Shown: piece after piece, positions 1-8,740 of the stretch
Numbering within the stretch: the stretch's first letter is position 1
Layout of the letters: the number at the start of each line of letters is the position of its first letter
Source of the DNA: an uncultured Bacteroidales bacterium
GTDB lineage: Bacteria > Bacteroidota > Bacteroidia > Bacteroidales > P3
DNA: 21,261 bases
Direction: 5' to 3'
Assembly (NCBI GenBank): GCA_937906975.1
Contig: CALCUN010000149.1
Span: 1 to 21,261, forward strand
The notes under the pieces: generated by a model
What the model saw: the letters and a program-made list of their open reading frames with translations, nothing else
Told to the model about the DNA's origin: nothing
Databases searched by the model: none
Position numbers and translations under genes: made by a program

Positions 1-423
1 CTTAGCTTTAAAAAAATAATTCAAAGAAAAAATAAAATAATTCAAAGAAAAAATTTTCTAAGTCAAAGACTTTTTAAATACTTGTATGAACCTAATGTTT
101 CTATATTAAAATTAGGTGTTTTTGATGCTTTGATTGAGAAGTATGATTTTGAGAAATTGCATAGAAATTCTCATCTTTTTACAAGCGAAAACCTGATAGA
201 GGATTTTGAAGGTCGTTGTTTTGAGATTTTGGAGCAAAGAAATGCAAGTCCAAAGGCTTTGAAAGATATAAAACAAGCTAATATTACGGTTAGAAATTTC
301 CCTCAAACGGTTAGCGAAATAAGAAATAAAACTAAAATAAAGGAGGGAGGAGAGTTGTATTTGTTTTTTACAACTCTTGAAAGTGAAAAAACGTGTATTG
401 TCTGTAAAAAAGTAAATGTATGA
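1..423 (+). CDS. 5'-partial class I SAM-dependent methyltransferase, C-terminal THUMP-like domain (PG_1098 type)
   Basis: The frame is open from base 1, so this is the last 140 codons of a gene that begins outside the window. The TTG at 82 lies inside the conserved segment KYLYEPN and is not a real start. The visible part matches from memory the C-terminal domain of Bacteroidota methyltransferases related to P. gingivalis PG_1098: KYLYEPNVSILKLG, HRNSHLFTS, DFEGRCFEI, IKQANITVRNFP, LKEGGELYLF-like text and a final ICxVCKK-like strand. Full members are about 390 residues, so the SAM-binding domain is missing here; the RNA substrate is not known to me. The first 26 codons contain a heptapeptide repeat (IIQRKN twice) encoded by 21-bp DNA repeats, apparently an expanded linker between the catalytic and THUMP-like domains. 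The stop overlaps the ung start (ATGA, 420-423), so the two are probably co-translated. Confidence 0.85.
   Translation, partial: LSFKKIIQRKNKIIQRKNFLSQRLFKYLYEPNVSILKLGVFDALIEKYDFEKLHRNSHLFTSENLIEDFEGRCFEILEQRNASPKALKDIKQANITVRNFPQTVSEIRNKTKIKEGGELYLFFTTLESEKTCIVCKKVNV
2..78 (+). repeat. 21-bp tandem repeat inside the methyltransferase reading frame
   Basis: Two nearly identical 21-bp units lie at 16-36 and 37-57 (core ATAATTCAAAGAAAAAAT), with a diverged third at 58-78 (CTAAGTCAAAGA core) and a possible degenerate copy before 16. The period is exactly seven codons, so the repeats stay in frame and encode IIQRKNK, IIQRKNF and LSQRLFK. The same core pattern, TAAnnCnAAGA followed by an A/T tail, recurs after pyrG at the other end of the window. 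Confidence 0.8.
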
Positions 424-1082
424 ATGTGAAAATAGAAGAAAGTTGGCGAAGGGAATTGTCCGATGAGTTTGAAAAGGATTATTTTTCGGCATTAAGGGAT
501 TTCATTCACGCAGAATATAGAAGTAAAATCATATATCCGCAAGCTAAAAACATATTTGCGGCTTTTGATTTATGTCCTTTTGATGATGTTAAGTTAGTTA
601 TAATTGGTCAAGACCCATATCATGAACCAGGACAGGCTCATGGTTTGTGTTTTTCTGTGCAAGAGGGTTGTATATTGCCACCTTCTTTGAGGAATATTTA
701 CAAAGAAATTGCTGACGACTTAGGAAAAATTCCTCCTGTAAGTGGGGATTTATCGCGTTGGGCGAAACAGGGGGTGCTTTTATTGAATGCGACTTTGACT
801 GTTGAGGCTCACAAGGCGGGTTCTCATCAAAATAAAGGTTGGGAACGATTTACTGATAGCGTTATAGAGATATTATCAAAGAAAAAAGAGAATTTAGTTT
901 TTATTCTTTGGGGTTCGTATGCTCAACAAAAGGGAAAGGTTATTGATACTAATAAACATTTGGTTTTAAAGGCGGTACACCCTTCTCCGCTAAGTGCTTA
1001 TAGGGGATTTTTCGGTTGTAAGCATTTTTCTTTGGCAAATAATTTTTTGCAATCAAAGGGAATTGAACCAATAGATTGGTAA
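420..1082 (+). CDS. ung: Uracil-DNA glycosylase, family 1
   Basis: Removes uracil from DNA, starting base-excision repair of deaminated cytosine or misincorporated dUMP. The 220-residue length is typical. The water-activating motif GQDPYH is at residues 63-68 with catalytic Asp65. LLNATLT (120-126) contributes to the uracil pocket, and HPSPLSAYRGFFGC (187-200) is the DNA-intercalation loop with His187. All family 1 motifs are intact. The ATG at 420 overlaps the upstream stop by four bases, which supports this start and translational coupling to the methyltransferase. No promoter is visible immediately upstream, so it is probably expressed from the upstream gene's promoter. Confidence 0.97.
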   Translation: MNVKIEESWRRELSDEFEKDYFSALRDFIHAEYRSKIIYPQAKNIFAAFDLCPFDDVKLVIIGQDPYHEPGQAHGLCFSVQEGCILPPSLRNIYKEIADDLGKIPPVSGDLSRWAKQGVLLLNATLTVEAHKAGSHQNKGWERFTDSVIEILSKKKENLVFILWGSYAQQKGKVIDTNKHLVLKAVHPSPLSAYRGFFGCKHFSLANNFLQSKGIEPIDW

Positions 1083-1089
1083 ATTGTTG

Positions 1090-1098
1090 TATTTTTGC
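1090..1098 (+). promoter_or_regulatory. Bacteroidota -7 element for pgi
   Basis: TATTTTTGC matches the TAnnTTTG(C) -7 consensus and lies 19 bases before the pgi start, just after the ung stop. No TTG sits at the optimal spacing upstream, so the -33 element is weak or absent. Confidence 0.6.
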
Positions 1099-1117
1099 AG
1101 GATAAATGTTTTAAATT

Positions 1118-2407
1118 ATGCTAAAAGTTGATTTTGACTTTGCAGGTGTATGCGAAAATGAAGAGTTGCAAGCCTTAGAGAAAGAAATGTTAAATTCTCA
1201 CAACTTAATTGTGAATGAAAATGGCGAGGGGAGTGATTTTTTAGGTTGGAGAGATTTGCCTCTTTTTGAAAATGTTGTTGAAGAGGTTAGAGAGGTTGCA
1301 AATTCTATTAGAAAGAAAACTGATATTCTTGTAGTTATCGGAATAGGAGGGTCATATCTTGGTGCAAGAGCGGTGATTGAGGCGTTGAGTTCGGCTTTTG
1401 CTAATTTGGATTCTGAGAGAAAAAATCCTTTAGTTTTGTATGCAGGAGAGAATCTTTCGGAAGATTATATGGCAGACTTGTTAGAAGTTTTGAAAACAAG
1501 GGATTATTCTCTTTGTGTTATTTCTAAATCGGGTACTACTACGGAACCTGCTATTGCTTTTCGTATTTTGAAAAAAGCCTTAGAAGAAAAATATGGCGAA
1601 AACGAGGCTAAGGAAAGAATAGTGGCTATAACTGATAAGGAAAAAGGCGCTTTGAGAACATTATCTAATGAAAAAGGATATAAAACCTTTGAAATAAAGG
1701 ATAGTGTTGGTGGAAGATTTTCTGTTTTGACACCTGTGGGTTTGTTCCCTATTGCTGTGGCTGGATTTGATATAGAAAAAATGATGCAGGGAGCGAAAGA
1801 AATGAGAGAATCCTTGCTTGGAGAAAAATCAATGAATAACCCTGCTTGGCAATATGCGGCAGTTAGAAATCTTTTGTATGCAAAAGGAAAAAAGGTCGAT
1901 GTATTTTTGTCTTATCAACCTACTTTGCAGTATCTTGCTCGTTGGTGGCAACAACTTTTTGGCGAGAGTGAAGGAAAAAATGGTAAGGGATTATTTCCTG
2001 TTTGTTTGTCAAATATAACAGACCTTCATTCTATGGGACAGTATATTCAAGATGGTGAAAGAATAATGTTTGAAACTGTTTTGCAAGTAAAGAATGCAAG
2101 TAAAAGGGTAGAGATTCCATACGATGAAGAAAATAAAGATGGTTTGAATTATTTGCTTTCTCATAGTCTTAACCAAATAAATCAAGTTGCTTTGCAAGCT
2201 ACAAGTAAGGCTCACGTGAGTGGTGGCGTTGCTCAAATAAAAATTTCGGTTGAGAATATGAATGAAAAAACTATAGGTGCGATATTGTACTTTTTTGAAT
2301 ACGCTTGCGCTTTGAGTGCTTACACTTTGAAGGTTAATCCTTTCAATCAGCCCGGTGTGGAGGCGTATAAAAACAATATGTTTGAACTTCTCGGAAAGAA
2401 TAGATAA
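1118..2407 (+). CDS. pgi: Glucose-6-phosphate isomerase
   Basis: Interconverts glucose 6-phosphate and fructose 6-phosphate in the cytoplasm (glycolysis and gluconeogenesis). It has 429 residues, in the range of short bacterial Pgi proteins. GIGGSYLGARA (75-85) and SKSGTTTEP (136-144) form the two SIS sugar-phosphate sites. GGRFSVLTPVG (198-208) and FNQPGVEAYK (409-418) correspond to the two family signatures, and GESEGKNGKG carries the expected catalytic Glu region. A -7 promoter element lies between ung and this ATG, and a strong hairpin follows the stop, so it can form its own unit. Codons are strongly T/G-ending, in contrast to leuS and pyrG. Confidence 0.97.
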   Translation: MLKVDFDFAGVCENEELQALEKEMLNSHNLIVNENGEGSDFLGWRDLPLFENVVEEVREVANSIRKKTDILVVIGIGGSYLGARAVIEALSSAFANLDSERKNPLVLYAGENLSEDYMADLLEVLKTRDYSLCVISKSGTTTEPAIAFRILKKALEEKYGENEAKERIVAITDKEKGALRTLSNEKGYKTFEIKDSVGGRFSVLTPVGLFPIAVAGFDIEKMMQGAKEMRESLLGEKSMNNPAWQYAAVRNLLYAKGKKVDVFLSYQPTLQYLARWWQQLFGESEGKNGKGLFPVCLSNITDLHSMGQYIQDGERIMFETVLQVKNASKRVEIPYDEENKDGLNYLLSHSLNQINQVALQATSKAHVSGGVAQIKISVENMNEKTIGAILYFFEYACALSAYTLKVNPFNQPGVEAYKNNMFELLGKNR

Positions 2408-2409
2408 TA

Positions 2410-2446
2410 AAAAAGACAGTGATTGCTCACTGTCTTTTTCTTTTTT
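2410..2446. terminator. Bidirectional intrinsic terminator between pgi and secG
   Basis: The perfect 13-bp stem AAAAAGACAGTGA / TCACTGTCTTTTT (2410-2422, 2427-2439) has a TTGC loop and a T-rich tail to 2446. The A-run on the left side gives a T-run on the - strand, so it can stop both pgi and the convergent secG transcript. Confidence 0.9.
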
Positions 2447-2458
2447 ATAATATTCCTT

Positions 2459-2815
2459 TTAGTTAGCAGGAGTATTTGAGTTGCTTTGTGCAGGTGCTGC
2501 TGGTAAAGCAGGTGCTTGTTGTTTTGCTGGAACTGTTGTTTTTATCGCATTAGGATCTAGTTGAGTTCCTTTAAAGCTTTCTTCTTTTACTTTACCAGGA
2601 GTTAATGCTGTTGCTCCAAGGCATAAAACCAACATTACTACTGCTAAAATCCAAGTAGCCTTTTCTAAAACGTCTGCTGTCTTTCTTACACCCATAATTT
2701 GGTTTTGTGAAGCAAAATTCGCTGCTAATCCACCTCCTTTTGAGTTTTGTATAAGTACAACTACGGCTAACAAAACTGCAACAATAACAATCAATACTGT
2801 AAATAATACAAACAT
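2459..2815 (-). CDS. secG: Preprotein translocase subunit SecG
   Basis: Small inner-membrane subunit of SecYEG that assists SecA-driven protein export. The protein has 118 residues. It has a first membrane segment at about 2-22, the conserved cytoplasmic loop LIQNSKGGGLAANF (about 21-34) with QNQIMGVRKTADVLEK after it, and a second membrane segment at about 53-71. The C-terminal tail of roughly 45 residues is rich in Ala, Pro, Gln and Asn, a low-complexity extension common in Bacteroidota SecG but absent from E. coli SecG. It lies 21 bases downstream of the TPR gene on the same strand and probably shares its promoter. The hairpin at 2410-2446 ends the transcript. Confidence 0.95.
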   Translation of the reverse strand: MFVLFTVLIVIVAVLLAVVVLIQNSKGGGLAANFASQNQIMGVRKTADVLEKATWILAVVMLVLCLGATALTPGKVKEESFKGTQLDPNAIKTTVPAKQQAPALPAAPAQSNSNTPAN

Positions 2816-2836
2816 TTCTTTAATCTATTTAATTGT

Positions 2837-3457
2837 TTATTCTCTATTAATTTCCTTAATTCGGTTTGCAAAGTAAACACTTTTTTTTGGATTATCAATC
2901 ATTAATTGCTCATAAATTTTAACAGCCATTACTTTATTTCCTTGTTGTAGATAAAGTTTTGCCATGGTCTCTGTTACATTTTTAAATTCTTTTGAAGCGC
3001 TATTTTTAATGATTTTATCAATTGTGAAAAGATTTGCCCCTTCGTGTTCTACTGTTGATACTTTTGGATTTTCAATCCTTAAGAACCTCTCAATCAATTC
3101 TTCCTTCGTTGGATTTTCTGATAGATCTGGTTCTGAATATTGGTTGATTTCATCAAGAATGTCTTTGTTAATTGTAGGAATTTCCGCTTTTTGTTGTTGC
3201 TTTTTCTTTAATGGTGATTCTGTTGCTGGTCTTTCTAAAAATTCCTTTAATTTTACTCTATCTGAAATATATACTGCGGATAAGACTTTATGAGCTTCTT
3301 TATTTTGATTGTTGAGTAGTGAACTAAAACGTGCAGCATACATGTGCAATATACTACAATATGGAAATTTTGTAATCAATCTTTCCAAATTTAGCAAATT
3401 TAATAATTCTACTTGCCAATCTTCTAATGCTAATATGTCATTTAATCTTTTATCCAT
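2837..3457 (-). CDS. TPR-like protein of unknown function, upstream of secG
   Basis: A 206-residue protein without a signal peptide or membrane segment, so probably cytoplasmic. The N-terminal part is helical. The middle (about 80-130) is charged and low-complexity. The C-terminus has one clear TPR-like helical hairpin (MAKLYLQQGNKVMAVKIYEQL, then NPKKSVYFANRIKEI), which usually mediates protein-protein contact. From memory, a small TPR protein beside secG recurs in Bacteroidales genomes, but its function is not known to me and no enzymatic motif is visible. It is the first gene of the TPR-secG unit, 20 or so bases after the predicted transcription start. The linkage to secG suggests, without proof, a link to envelope biogenesis. 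Confidence 0.85.
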   Translation of the reverse strand: MDKRLNDILALEDWQVELLNLLNLERLITKFPYCSILHMYAARFSSLLNNQNKEAHKVLSAVYISDRVKLKEFLERPATESPLKKKQQQKAEIPTINKDILDEINQYSEPDLSENPTKEELIERFLRIENPKVSTVEHEGANLFTIDKIIKNSASKEFKNVTETMAKLYLQQGNKVMAVKIYEQLMIDNPKKSVYFANRIKEINRE

Positions 3458-3483
3458 TTAAGAATTTTTCGCTGAAACAATCG

Positions 3484-3514
3484 GCAAATTTACGAAAAAT
3501 GTTATTTGTAGCAA
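3484..3514 (-). promoter_or_regulatory. Promoter of the TPR-secG unit
   Basis: On the - strand, TTG (3514-3512) is followed after exactly 19 bases by TAAATTTGC (3492-3484), an optimal Bacteroidota -33/-7 pair. Initiation would fall near 3478, about 20 bases before the ATG. Confidence 0.85.
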
Positions 3515-3563
3515 GGAAAAATGTAAAAAATTGACAAAAACGAATAATTTTTTAAGAATAATA

Positions 3564-3594
3564 TTGCTATTTCAAAAAAAAAACGTACTTTTGC
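3564..3594 (+). promoter_or_regulatory. rpmH promoter
   Basis: TTG (3564-3566), 19 bases, then TACTTTTGC (3586-3594): a full match to the Bacteroidota promoter. The predicted start is near 3600, giving a leader of about 27 bases before the rpmH ATG. Confidence 0.88.
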
Positions 3595-3626
3595 ACCCCG
3601 AAAGAAAATAAAACAACAATATAAAA

Positions 3627-3773
3627 ATGAAAAGAACATATCAACCTTCACGCAGAAAAAGAGTAAATAAACACGGATTCAGAAAAAGAATGTCAACAGC
3701 TAACGGAAGAAGAGTATTGGCTGCTCGCAGAGCACATGGCAGACATAAATTAACAGTTTCTGACGAGAGATAG
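3627..3773 (+). CDS. rpmH: Large-subunit ribosomal protein bL34
   Basis: A 48-codon gene. The product starts [18 protein letters not shown], continues [22 protein letters not shown] and ends TVSDER. This is the complete, highly conserved bL34 sequence (T-Y-Q-P-S, H-G-F-R-R/K-R-M, G-R-R-V-L-x-x-R-R-x-x-G-R), a basic protein of the 50S subunit that packs into 23S rRNA. A full promoter lies about 33 bases upstream of the ATG and a hairpin terminator follows, so it is probably mostly monocistronic. In many bacteria rpmH is next to rnpA and dnaA; neither is here, which is common in Bacteroidota as far as I know. Confidence 0.97.
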   Translation: MKRTYQPSRRKRVNKHGFRKRMSTANGRRVLAARRAHGRHKLTVSDER

Positions 3774-3826
3774 TTTGTTTACTGCTCTTAGAGAAAGAAG
3801 AAAAAAATCGAAAGATATTTTTTGCG

Positions 3827-3861
3827 AGAAGCATTGACGAAAAACAATGCTTCTTTTTTTT
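3827..3861 (+). terminator. Intrinsic terminator after rpmH, abutting the rlmD start
   Basis: The 10-bp stem AGAAGCATTG / CAATGCTTCT (3827-3836, 3845-3854) has an 8-base loop and a run of T to 3860. It ends only about 10 bases before the rlmD ATG. Confidence 0.85.
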
Positions 3862-3869
3862 AATACAAT

Positions 3870-5294
3870 ATGAAATTGAGAAAAACAAAACAAAAACAAC
3901 TAATAGAACAAGTATTAATTACAGATGCAGCAGCAGAAGGTAATGCTATTGCGAAAGTAGATGAAATGGTGATATTTGTTCCTTTTGTTGTACCGGGCGA
4001 TGTAGTAGATTTGGAAATCTATCGTAAGAAAAAGACCTTTGCACAAGCCAAAGCTGTAAAAATACACAAGTATTCAGAAAAAAGAGTAGAACAAAAATGT
4101 CCTCATTTTACACAATGTGGAGGCTGTAAGTGGCAAACCTTAGAATATTTCGAACAAGTAAAATACAAACAACAACAAGTAATAGATAATCTTGAAAGAA
4201 TAGGTAAGGTGGATTGCTCAAATATGCAATCAATTCTCCCTTCTGAAAACATCTACTACTATAGAAATAAATTAGAATTTACATTTTCTACAAAGCAATG
4301 GGTAGAAAATCCAAATGATGAAAAATCTCCACAAGGTGCATTAGGTTTTCACGCACCAAGTTTCTTTGATAAGGTAATAGATATACAACATTGCGTATTG
4401 CAAGATGATATTTCCAATCAAATAAGAAATCATATCAGAGAATATTCCAAAGAAAGAAATTTAGAATACTACGACATACGCAATCATGTTGGCTTTTTAA
4501 GAGGAATGATTATAAGAACAAGTTCCACAGGAGAGTTGATGTTGATTGTTATTTTCGCAAAACAAAGTGAGGAAATAAAGCTTTTATTAGACAATGTAAA
4601 ACAACATTTTCCGCAAATCACATCTTTAATGTACTGCATTAACGAAAAGTACAACGACTCAATATCTGACCAAGATATATTATTGTATAGTGGTAACGAC
4701 CACATAACTGAAACAATGCAGGCTTACAAAAGCGATAAAATTCTTAAATTTAAAATCCGTCCAAAAACATTCTATCAAACTAACCCTTGTCAAGCAGAAC
4801 GTCTTTATTCAATTGCGGCAGATTTTGCAGAGATTAAGCCAACTGATACCGTATATGACCTATACACAGGCACAGGAACAATAGCAAATTACATAGCACA
4901 CCTTGCAAAAAAAGTAGTAGGAGTAGAGTATGTAGAAGATGCAGTAGAAGATGCACGTCTAAATTCAGAATACAATCAAATAAACAATACTACGTTCATT
5001 GCAGGTGATATGGCGAAAATACTAACTGATGAATTTATTGCCGAACATGGCACACCAGATGTAGTAATCACAGACCCGCCTCGTGCAGGAATGGCTGAAA
5101 GTGTGGTAAATCAGTTAATTAAAATCAAAGCTCGCAAAATCGTTTACATAAGTTGCAATCCTGCAACACAAGCAAGAGATTTGGAAATGTTATCTCCTTA
5201 TTATAAGGTAGGCAAAATACGTCCGGTAGATATGTTCCCACATACACATCACGTAGAAAACGTAGTAGAATTAAGTTTAATAGAAACAAAATAA
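3870..5294 (+). CDS. rlmD: 23S rRNA (uracil-5-)-methyltransferase, RlmD/RumA family
   Basis: Makes 5-methyluridine in 23S rRNA (U1939 in E. coli RlmD; some single-copy homologues also modify U747, so the exact target is uncertain). The 474-residue protein has an N-terminal TRAM RNA-binding domain (about 8-66). It has an iron-sulfur cluster motif [10 protein letters not shown] (Cys77, 83, 86) with a fourth Cys at 175 in IQHCVLQ. The SAM-binding motif DLYTGTGT is at 330-337, DPPRAG at 402-407, and the catalytic nucleophile Cys429 lies in [13 protein letters not shown]. All motifs are intact. leuS starts 7 bases after its stop, so the two are probably co-transcribed. No consensus promoter lies between the rpmH terminator and the ATG; a near-match (TATTTTTTGC, 3816-3825) precedes the hairpin. 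Confidence 0.93.
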   Translation: MKLRKTKQKQLIEQVLITDAAAEGNAIAKVDEMVIFVPFVVPGDVVDLEIYRKKKTFAQAKAVKIHKYSEKRVEQKCPHFTQCGGCKWQTLEYFEQVKYKQQQVIDNLERIGKVDCSNMQSILPSENIYYYRNKLEFTFSTKQWVENPNDEKSPQGALGFHAPSFFDKVIDIQHCVLQDDISNQIRNHIREYSKERNLEYYDIRNHVGFLRGMIIRTSSTGELMLIVIFAKQSEEIKLLLDNVKQHFPQITSLMYCINEKYNDSISDQDILLYSGNDHITETMQAYKSDKILKFKIRPKTFYQTNPCQAERLYSIAADFAEIKPTDTVYDLYTGTGTIANYIAHLAKKVVGVEYVEDAVEDARLNSEYNQINNTTFIAGDMAKILTDEFIAEHGTPDVVITDPPRAGMAESVVNQLIKIKARKIVYISCNPATQARDLEMLSPYYKVGKIRPVDMFPHTHHVENVVELSLIETK

Positions 5295-5301
5295 ACAAGA
5301 T

Positions 5302-8082
5302 ATGGAATACAATTTCAGAGAAATAGAAAGTAAATGGCAAGAATATTGGAAAGCGAATAAAACCTTTAAAGCAGATATTCTTTCCGACAAACCAAAATAT
5401 TATGTTTTGGATATGTTTCCTTACCCATCAGGAGCTGGGCTTCACGTAGGCCACCCTCTTGGATACATAGCTTCTGATATTTTTTCAAGATATAAACGTT
5501 TGCAAGGCTTTAATGTATTGCACCCAATGGGATACGATGCTTATGGATTACCAGCAGAACAATACGCAATACAAACAGGACAACACCCTGCAATCACAAC
5601 AGAAAACAATATAAATCGTTATCGCCAACAATTAGACATCTTAGGTTTGTCATACGATTGGGATAGAGAAGTAAGAACTTGCGATGAAAAATACTACAAA
5701 TGGACACAATGGACATTCCTTCAACTGTTCAAGAGTTACTATTGCAATGATGCAAAACAAGCACGTCCAATAGATGAACTTGTTTCTGTGTTTGAAAAAG
5801 AAGGAAACCAAAATATAAACGCTGCAAACTCACAACCAACAAAATTTACTGCACAAGAATGGAAACAATTCTCTGATAAAGAAAAATCAGATGTGTTGAT
5901 GAATTACAGAATAGCCTATTTATCAGATTCAATGGTAAATTGGTGTAGTGAATTAGGCACAGTACTTGCAAACGATGAAGTAGTTAATGGAGTTTCTGTA
6001 AGAGGTGGCTATCCTGTTGAAAGAAAATCAATGCGTCAATGGTCGCTTAGAATCACAGCATACGCAGAAAGACTACTTGAAGGCTTAGATAGACTTGAAT
6101 GGACTGACTCTTTAAAAGAAATACAACGCAACTGGATAGGTAAAAGCCAAGGAGCAGCAGTGTATTTCAAAACAGAAGAAGGAGCAACCTTAGAAGTATT
6201 TACCACAAGAGCAGACACACTTTTCGGAGTTAGCTTTATGGTACTTTGTCCTGAACACGAAATGATAACCTCTCTTACAACAGCAGAACAAAAAGAAGAA
6301 GTAGAAAAATATGTTACATGGGCAAAAAATAGAAGCGAAAGAGAAAGACAAGCAGAAGTTAAAAAAGTAACAGGAGTCTTCACAGGAAGCTATGCAATCC
6401 ACCCATTAAGCGGAAGAAAAGTGCCTATTTGGATATCAGACTACGTATTAGCAGGCTATGGTACAGGAGCAGTAATGGCAGTACCAGCACACGACAGTCG
6501 CGACTTTGCTTTTGCAAAACATTTCAATCTTCCAATAGAACAAGTTGTAGTTCCATACGGAGAAGAACAAGAAGACACTTCACTATGGCAAGAAAGTAAA
6601 GATTCAAAAGCAGGAAAAATAGTAAATTCTGACTTTCTTAACGACTTAGATGTAAAGGATGCAATCAAAAAAGCTATAGAATATATAGAAGAAAACGCCT
6701 TAGGCTACGGCACAATCAATTACAGATTAAGAGATGCCATTTATTCACGTCAAAGATATTGGGGAGAACCATTCCCAATTTATTACAAAGACGGAATAGC
6801 AACACCATTAGACGAAAGCGAACTACCATTATTATTACCAGAAGTCGATAAATACTTACCAACAGAAAGCGGAGAACCACCAATAGCAAGAGCAAAAGAT
6901 TGGAAAACAAAAGATGGTTATCCTTTTGACTGCAATACAATGCCAGGATTTGCAGGTTCAAACGCATATTCTATAAGATACATGGACCCAAATAACACAG
7001 AAGCCCTTGTATCCAAAGAAGCAAACCAATATTGGCAAAACGTAGATTTATATATTGGCGGAAGCGAACACGCAACAGGCCACTTATTGTACTCTCGCTT
7101 TATAACAAAATTCCTTTTCGACATAGGAGCAGTTTGCAAAGACGAACCATATCAAAAACTCATCAATCAAGGAATGATACAAGGCCGTTCTAACTTTGTA
7201 TATCGTGTAAAACAAACCAACAAATATGTATCCTTCAATCTAAAAGACCAATATGACACAGACCCATTACACGTTGATATAAACATTGTGGACAATGACG
7301 TATTGGATATAGAGAAATTCAAAGCGTGGAGAGAAGAATTTAAAGACGCAGAATTTGTTTTAGAAGACGGAAAATACATTTGCGGACACGAAATCGAAAA
7401 GATGAGTAAGAGTCTTTACAATGTACAAAACCCAGACGACTTAGTAGAACGCTATGGAGCAGACACGCTAAGACTTTACGAAATGTTCCTTGGACCATTA
7501 GAACAATCAAAACCTTGGGACACCAAAGGAATAGAAGGAGTCAGCAGATTCATACGTAAATTCTGGCGTTTGTACCACGATAAAGACAATAACTACTGCG
7601 TAAGCGAAGAAAAAGCAACAAAAGACGAACTAAAATCACTACACAAAACCATAAAAAAAGTACAAGAAGACATAGAAAGATTCTCTTTCAATACTTCAAT
7701 CTCAACATTCATGATATGCGTAAACGAACTTGGCGACTTAAAATGCAATAAACGAGAAATCTTAGAACCATTATGCGTTTTATTATCACCATTTGCACCA
7801 CATATCACAGAAGAACTATGGAATCTTATGGGACATGAAGGAAGTATATCATTTGCCTCTTTCCCTCAATATGACGAAAGCGTACTTATAGAAAACACCT
7901 TCAAATATCCAGTTTCAATAAACGGAAAAATGCGTGCAAACATCGAGTTAGCACTTGATTTAAGCAAAGAAGACGTAGAAGCAATCGTGTTACAAAACGC
8001 AGAAGTACAAAAATTCATAGACGGAAAACCTGTTAAGAAAGTCATATTCGTACCAAAGAAAATCGTAAACATAGTAGTATAA
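5302..8082 (+). CDS. leuS: Leucyl-tRNA synthetase
   Basis: Charges tRNA-Leu in the cytoplasm. The 926-residue protein is typical for Bacteroidota. The class I ATP-binding HIGH motif appears as HVGH (48-51) within [18 protein letters not shown], and KMSKS is at 700-704 ([15 protein letters not shown]). The CP1 editing domain is visible around [15 protein letters not shown] and [30 protein letters not shown] starts the anticodon-binding part, with a leucine-specific C-terminal domain at the end ([15 protein letters not shown]). It follows rlmD by 7 bases and ends at a strong terminator. Codon choice is A/C-ending (GCA, ACA, CCA), unlike pgi. Confidence 0.98.
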   Translation: MEYNFREIESKWQEYWKANKTFKADILSDKPKYYVLDMFPYPSGAGLHVGHPLGYIASDIFSRYKRLQGFNVLHPMGYDAYGLPAEQYAIQTGQHPAITTENNINRYRQQLDILGLSYDWDREVRTCDEKYYKWTQWTFLQLFKSYYCNDAKQARPIDELVSVFEKEGNQNINAANSQPTKFTAQEWKQFSDKEKSDVLMNYRIAYLSDSMVNWCSELGTVLANDEVVNGVSVRGGYPVERKSMRQWSLRITAYAERLLEGLDRLEWTDSLKEIQRNWIGKSQGAAVYFKTEEGATLEVFTTRADTLFGVSFMVLCPEHEMITSLTTAEQKEEVEKYVTWAKNRSERERQAEVKKVTGVFTGSYAIHPLSGRKVPIWISDYVLAGYGTGAVMAVPAHDSRDFAFAKHFNLPIEQVVVPYGEEQEDTSLWQESKDSKAGKIVNSDFLNDLDVKDAIKKAIEYIEENALGYGTINYRLRDAIYSRQRYWGEPFPIYYKDGIATPLDESELPLLLPEVDKYLPTESGEPPIARAKDWKTKDGYPFDCNTMPGFAGSNAYSIRYMDPNNTEALVSKEANQYWQNVDLYIGGSEHATGHLLYSRFITKFLFDIGAVCKDEPYQKLINQGMIQGRSNFVYRVKQTNKYVSFNLKDQYDTDPLHVDINIVDNDVLDIEKFKAWREEFKDAEFVLEDGKYICGHEIEKMSKSLYNVQNPDDLVERYGADTLRLYEMFLGPLEQSKPWDTKGIEGVSRFIRKFWRLYHDKDNNYCVSEEKATKDELKSLHKTIKKVQEDIERFSFNTSISTFMICVNELGDLKCNKREILEPLCVLLSPFAPHITEELWNLMGHEGSISFASFPQYDESVLIENTFKYPVSINGKMRANIELALDLSKEDVEAIVLQNAEVQKFIDGKPVKKVIFVPKKIVNIVV

Positions 8083-8107
8083 GATTTTGATTCAATTTAC
8101 TAAATAC

Positions 8108-8145
8108 AAAGCCCAAAATCGCTAAATGATTTTGGGCTTTTCTTG
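8108..8145 (+). terminator. Intrinsic terminator after leuS
   Basis: The 13-bp perfect stem AAAGCCCAAAATC / GATTTTGGGCTTT (8108-8120, 8128-8140) has a 7-base loop and a T-rich tail. Confidence 0.92.
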
Positions 8146-8570
8146 TTCTATAAACACGATTTCCCACGAGTTAAGCCCAAATGCTTAAAGAATTTTCAAG
8201 TCTAAATTTCTTGACTGCAAATTTTGAAAATATAAGCCTTTAATAAAATCCACTAAATCAAAGACTTAACTTTTTAAGCCTTGATTTTGCTGATTTTTCC
8301 TTTGATTTAACGTAGTTTTTGTCGCATTTTAGCGAAATAAGATCGGAGCAAACGACTCGTTTCATCGGAACAAAAAAATTTTTCTTCCGATGAAAAAAAA
8401 TTTTGCTCCGATGAAAATTAACTCAGCCTCGATTTGAAGAAAATTTCCCTTGATTTTAGCCCAATTTTCGCAAGAAATTTCACAAAAACTCAAAAATAAA
8501 ATTTCGTAAGAATAAAGATTTTTACCCACAAAACTTTGAAAGAGGAAAATAAAGCGTTTCTTTAATGTTT
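8145..8570. other. Gene-free A/T-rich region with degenerate repeats
   Basis: No open frame with protein-like content was found on either strand. The region holds degenerate motifs resembling the 21-bp repeat of the window ends (CTAAATCAAAGACTTAAC at 8253-8270, and TTAAATCAAAGG on the - strand at 8299-8310), the nested inverted repeats at 8342-8415, and the first copy of a repeated CCAATTTTCGYAAGAAAT motif. Confidence 0.5.
8342..8415. repeat. Nested inverted repeats with an ATCGGARCAAA core
   Basis: The outer pair ATCGGAGCAAA (8342-8352) and TTTGCTCCGAT (8402-8412) is an exact 11-bp inverted repeat. The inner pair TTCATCGGAA (8361-8370) and TTCCGATGAA (8385-8394) is an exact 10-bp inverted repeat whose stem continues with A/T after one mismatch. 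The four copies of one core, two in each direction, suggest a protein-binding cluster or a cruciform/stem-loop element. Nothing in the sequence identifies the binder. Confidence 0.7.
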
Positions 8571-8600
8571 TTTGTGCTTAAAAAAATTGTTATACCTTTG
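8571..8600 (+). promoter_or_regulatory. Promoter upstream of a 23-codon ORF
   Basis: TTTG (8571-8574), 18 bases, then TACCTTTG (8593-8600): a good Bacteroidota promoter. It drives a region with only a very short ORF. Confidence 0.65.
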
Positions 8601-8636
8601 TAAATAGAAATTAAAACTCACAATAAGGCAAATAAA

Positions 8637-8708
8637 ATGAACATAGATAAAGAAAAATTAGACAATATTGAAGCAAAACAAAGCACGATTTCCGACCAAT
8701 TTTCGTAA
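8637..8708 (+). CDS. Possible 23-residue small ORF or gene remnant
   Basis: The ATG at 8637 lies about 30 bases after the predicted start of the 8571-8600 promoter and is preceded by an A-rich leader. It opens a frame for a 23-residue hydrophilic peptide (MNIDKEKLDNIEAKQS, then TISDQFS). The stop TAA sits in the repeated TTTTCGTAAGAAAT motif; the other copy of that motif has CAA at this place, and the frame would continue 11 more codons if it were CAA here. It could be a small protein, an upstream peptide, or the decayed start of a larger gene. I do not recognise it, and the promoter is the main support. Confidence 0.25.
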   Translation: MNIDKEKLDNIEAKQSTISDQFS

Positions 8709-8740
8709 GAAATCAGAGCAAAATCTTTTAACAAATAAAA

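Larger units (their letters stand above)
8459..8711 (+). repeat. Two copies of a CCAATTTTCGYAAGAAAT motif
   Basis: CCAATTTTCGCAAGAAAT starts near 8460 and CCAATTTTCGTAAGAAAT starts near 8695. Both are followed by similar A-rich text (AAATAAAATTT) and then by a promoter with a TACCTTTG -7 box (8593, 8765). This looks like an old duplication of a leader/promoter segment, but the spacings differ and the match beyond the core is weak. Confidence 0.45.

Noticed and set aside
1..78. CRISPR array
   Set aside because: The unit is 21 bp with no distinct spacers and the repeats are directly contiguous and in frame. The same applies to 21100-21183.
82..84. TTG as start of a 113-residue protein
   Set aside because: It lies within the conserved KYLYEPN block and the frame is open to base 1, so the gene starts outside the window.
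112..492. 126-residue open frame on the - strand
   Set aside because: Antisense to the methyltransferase and ung coding sequences, with low-complexity Phe/Ile-rich text and no promoter.
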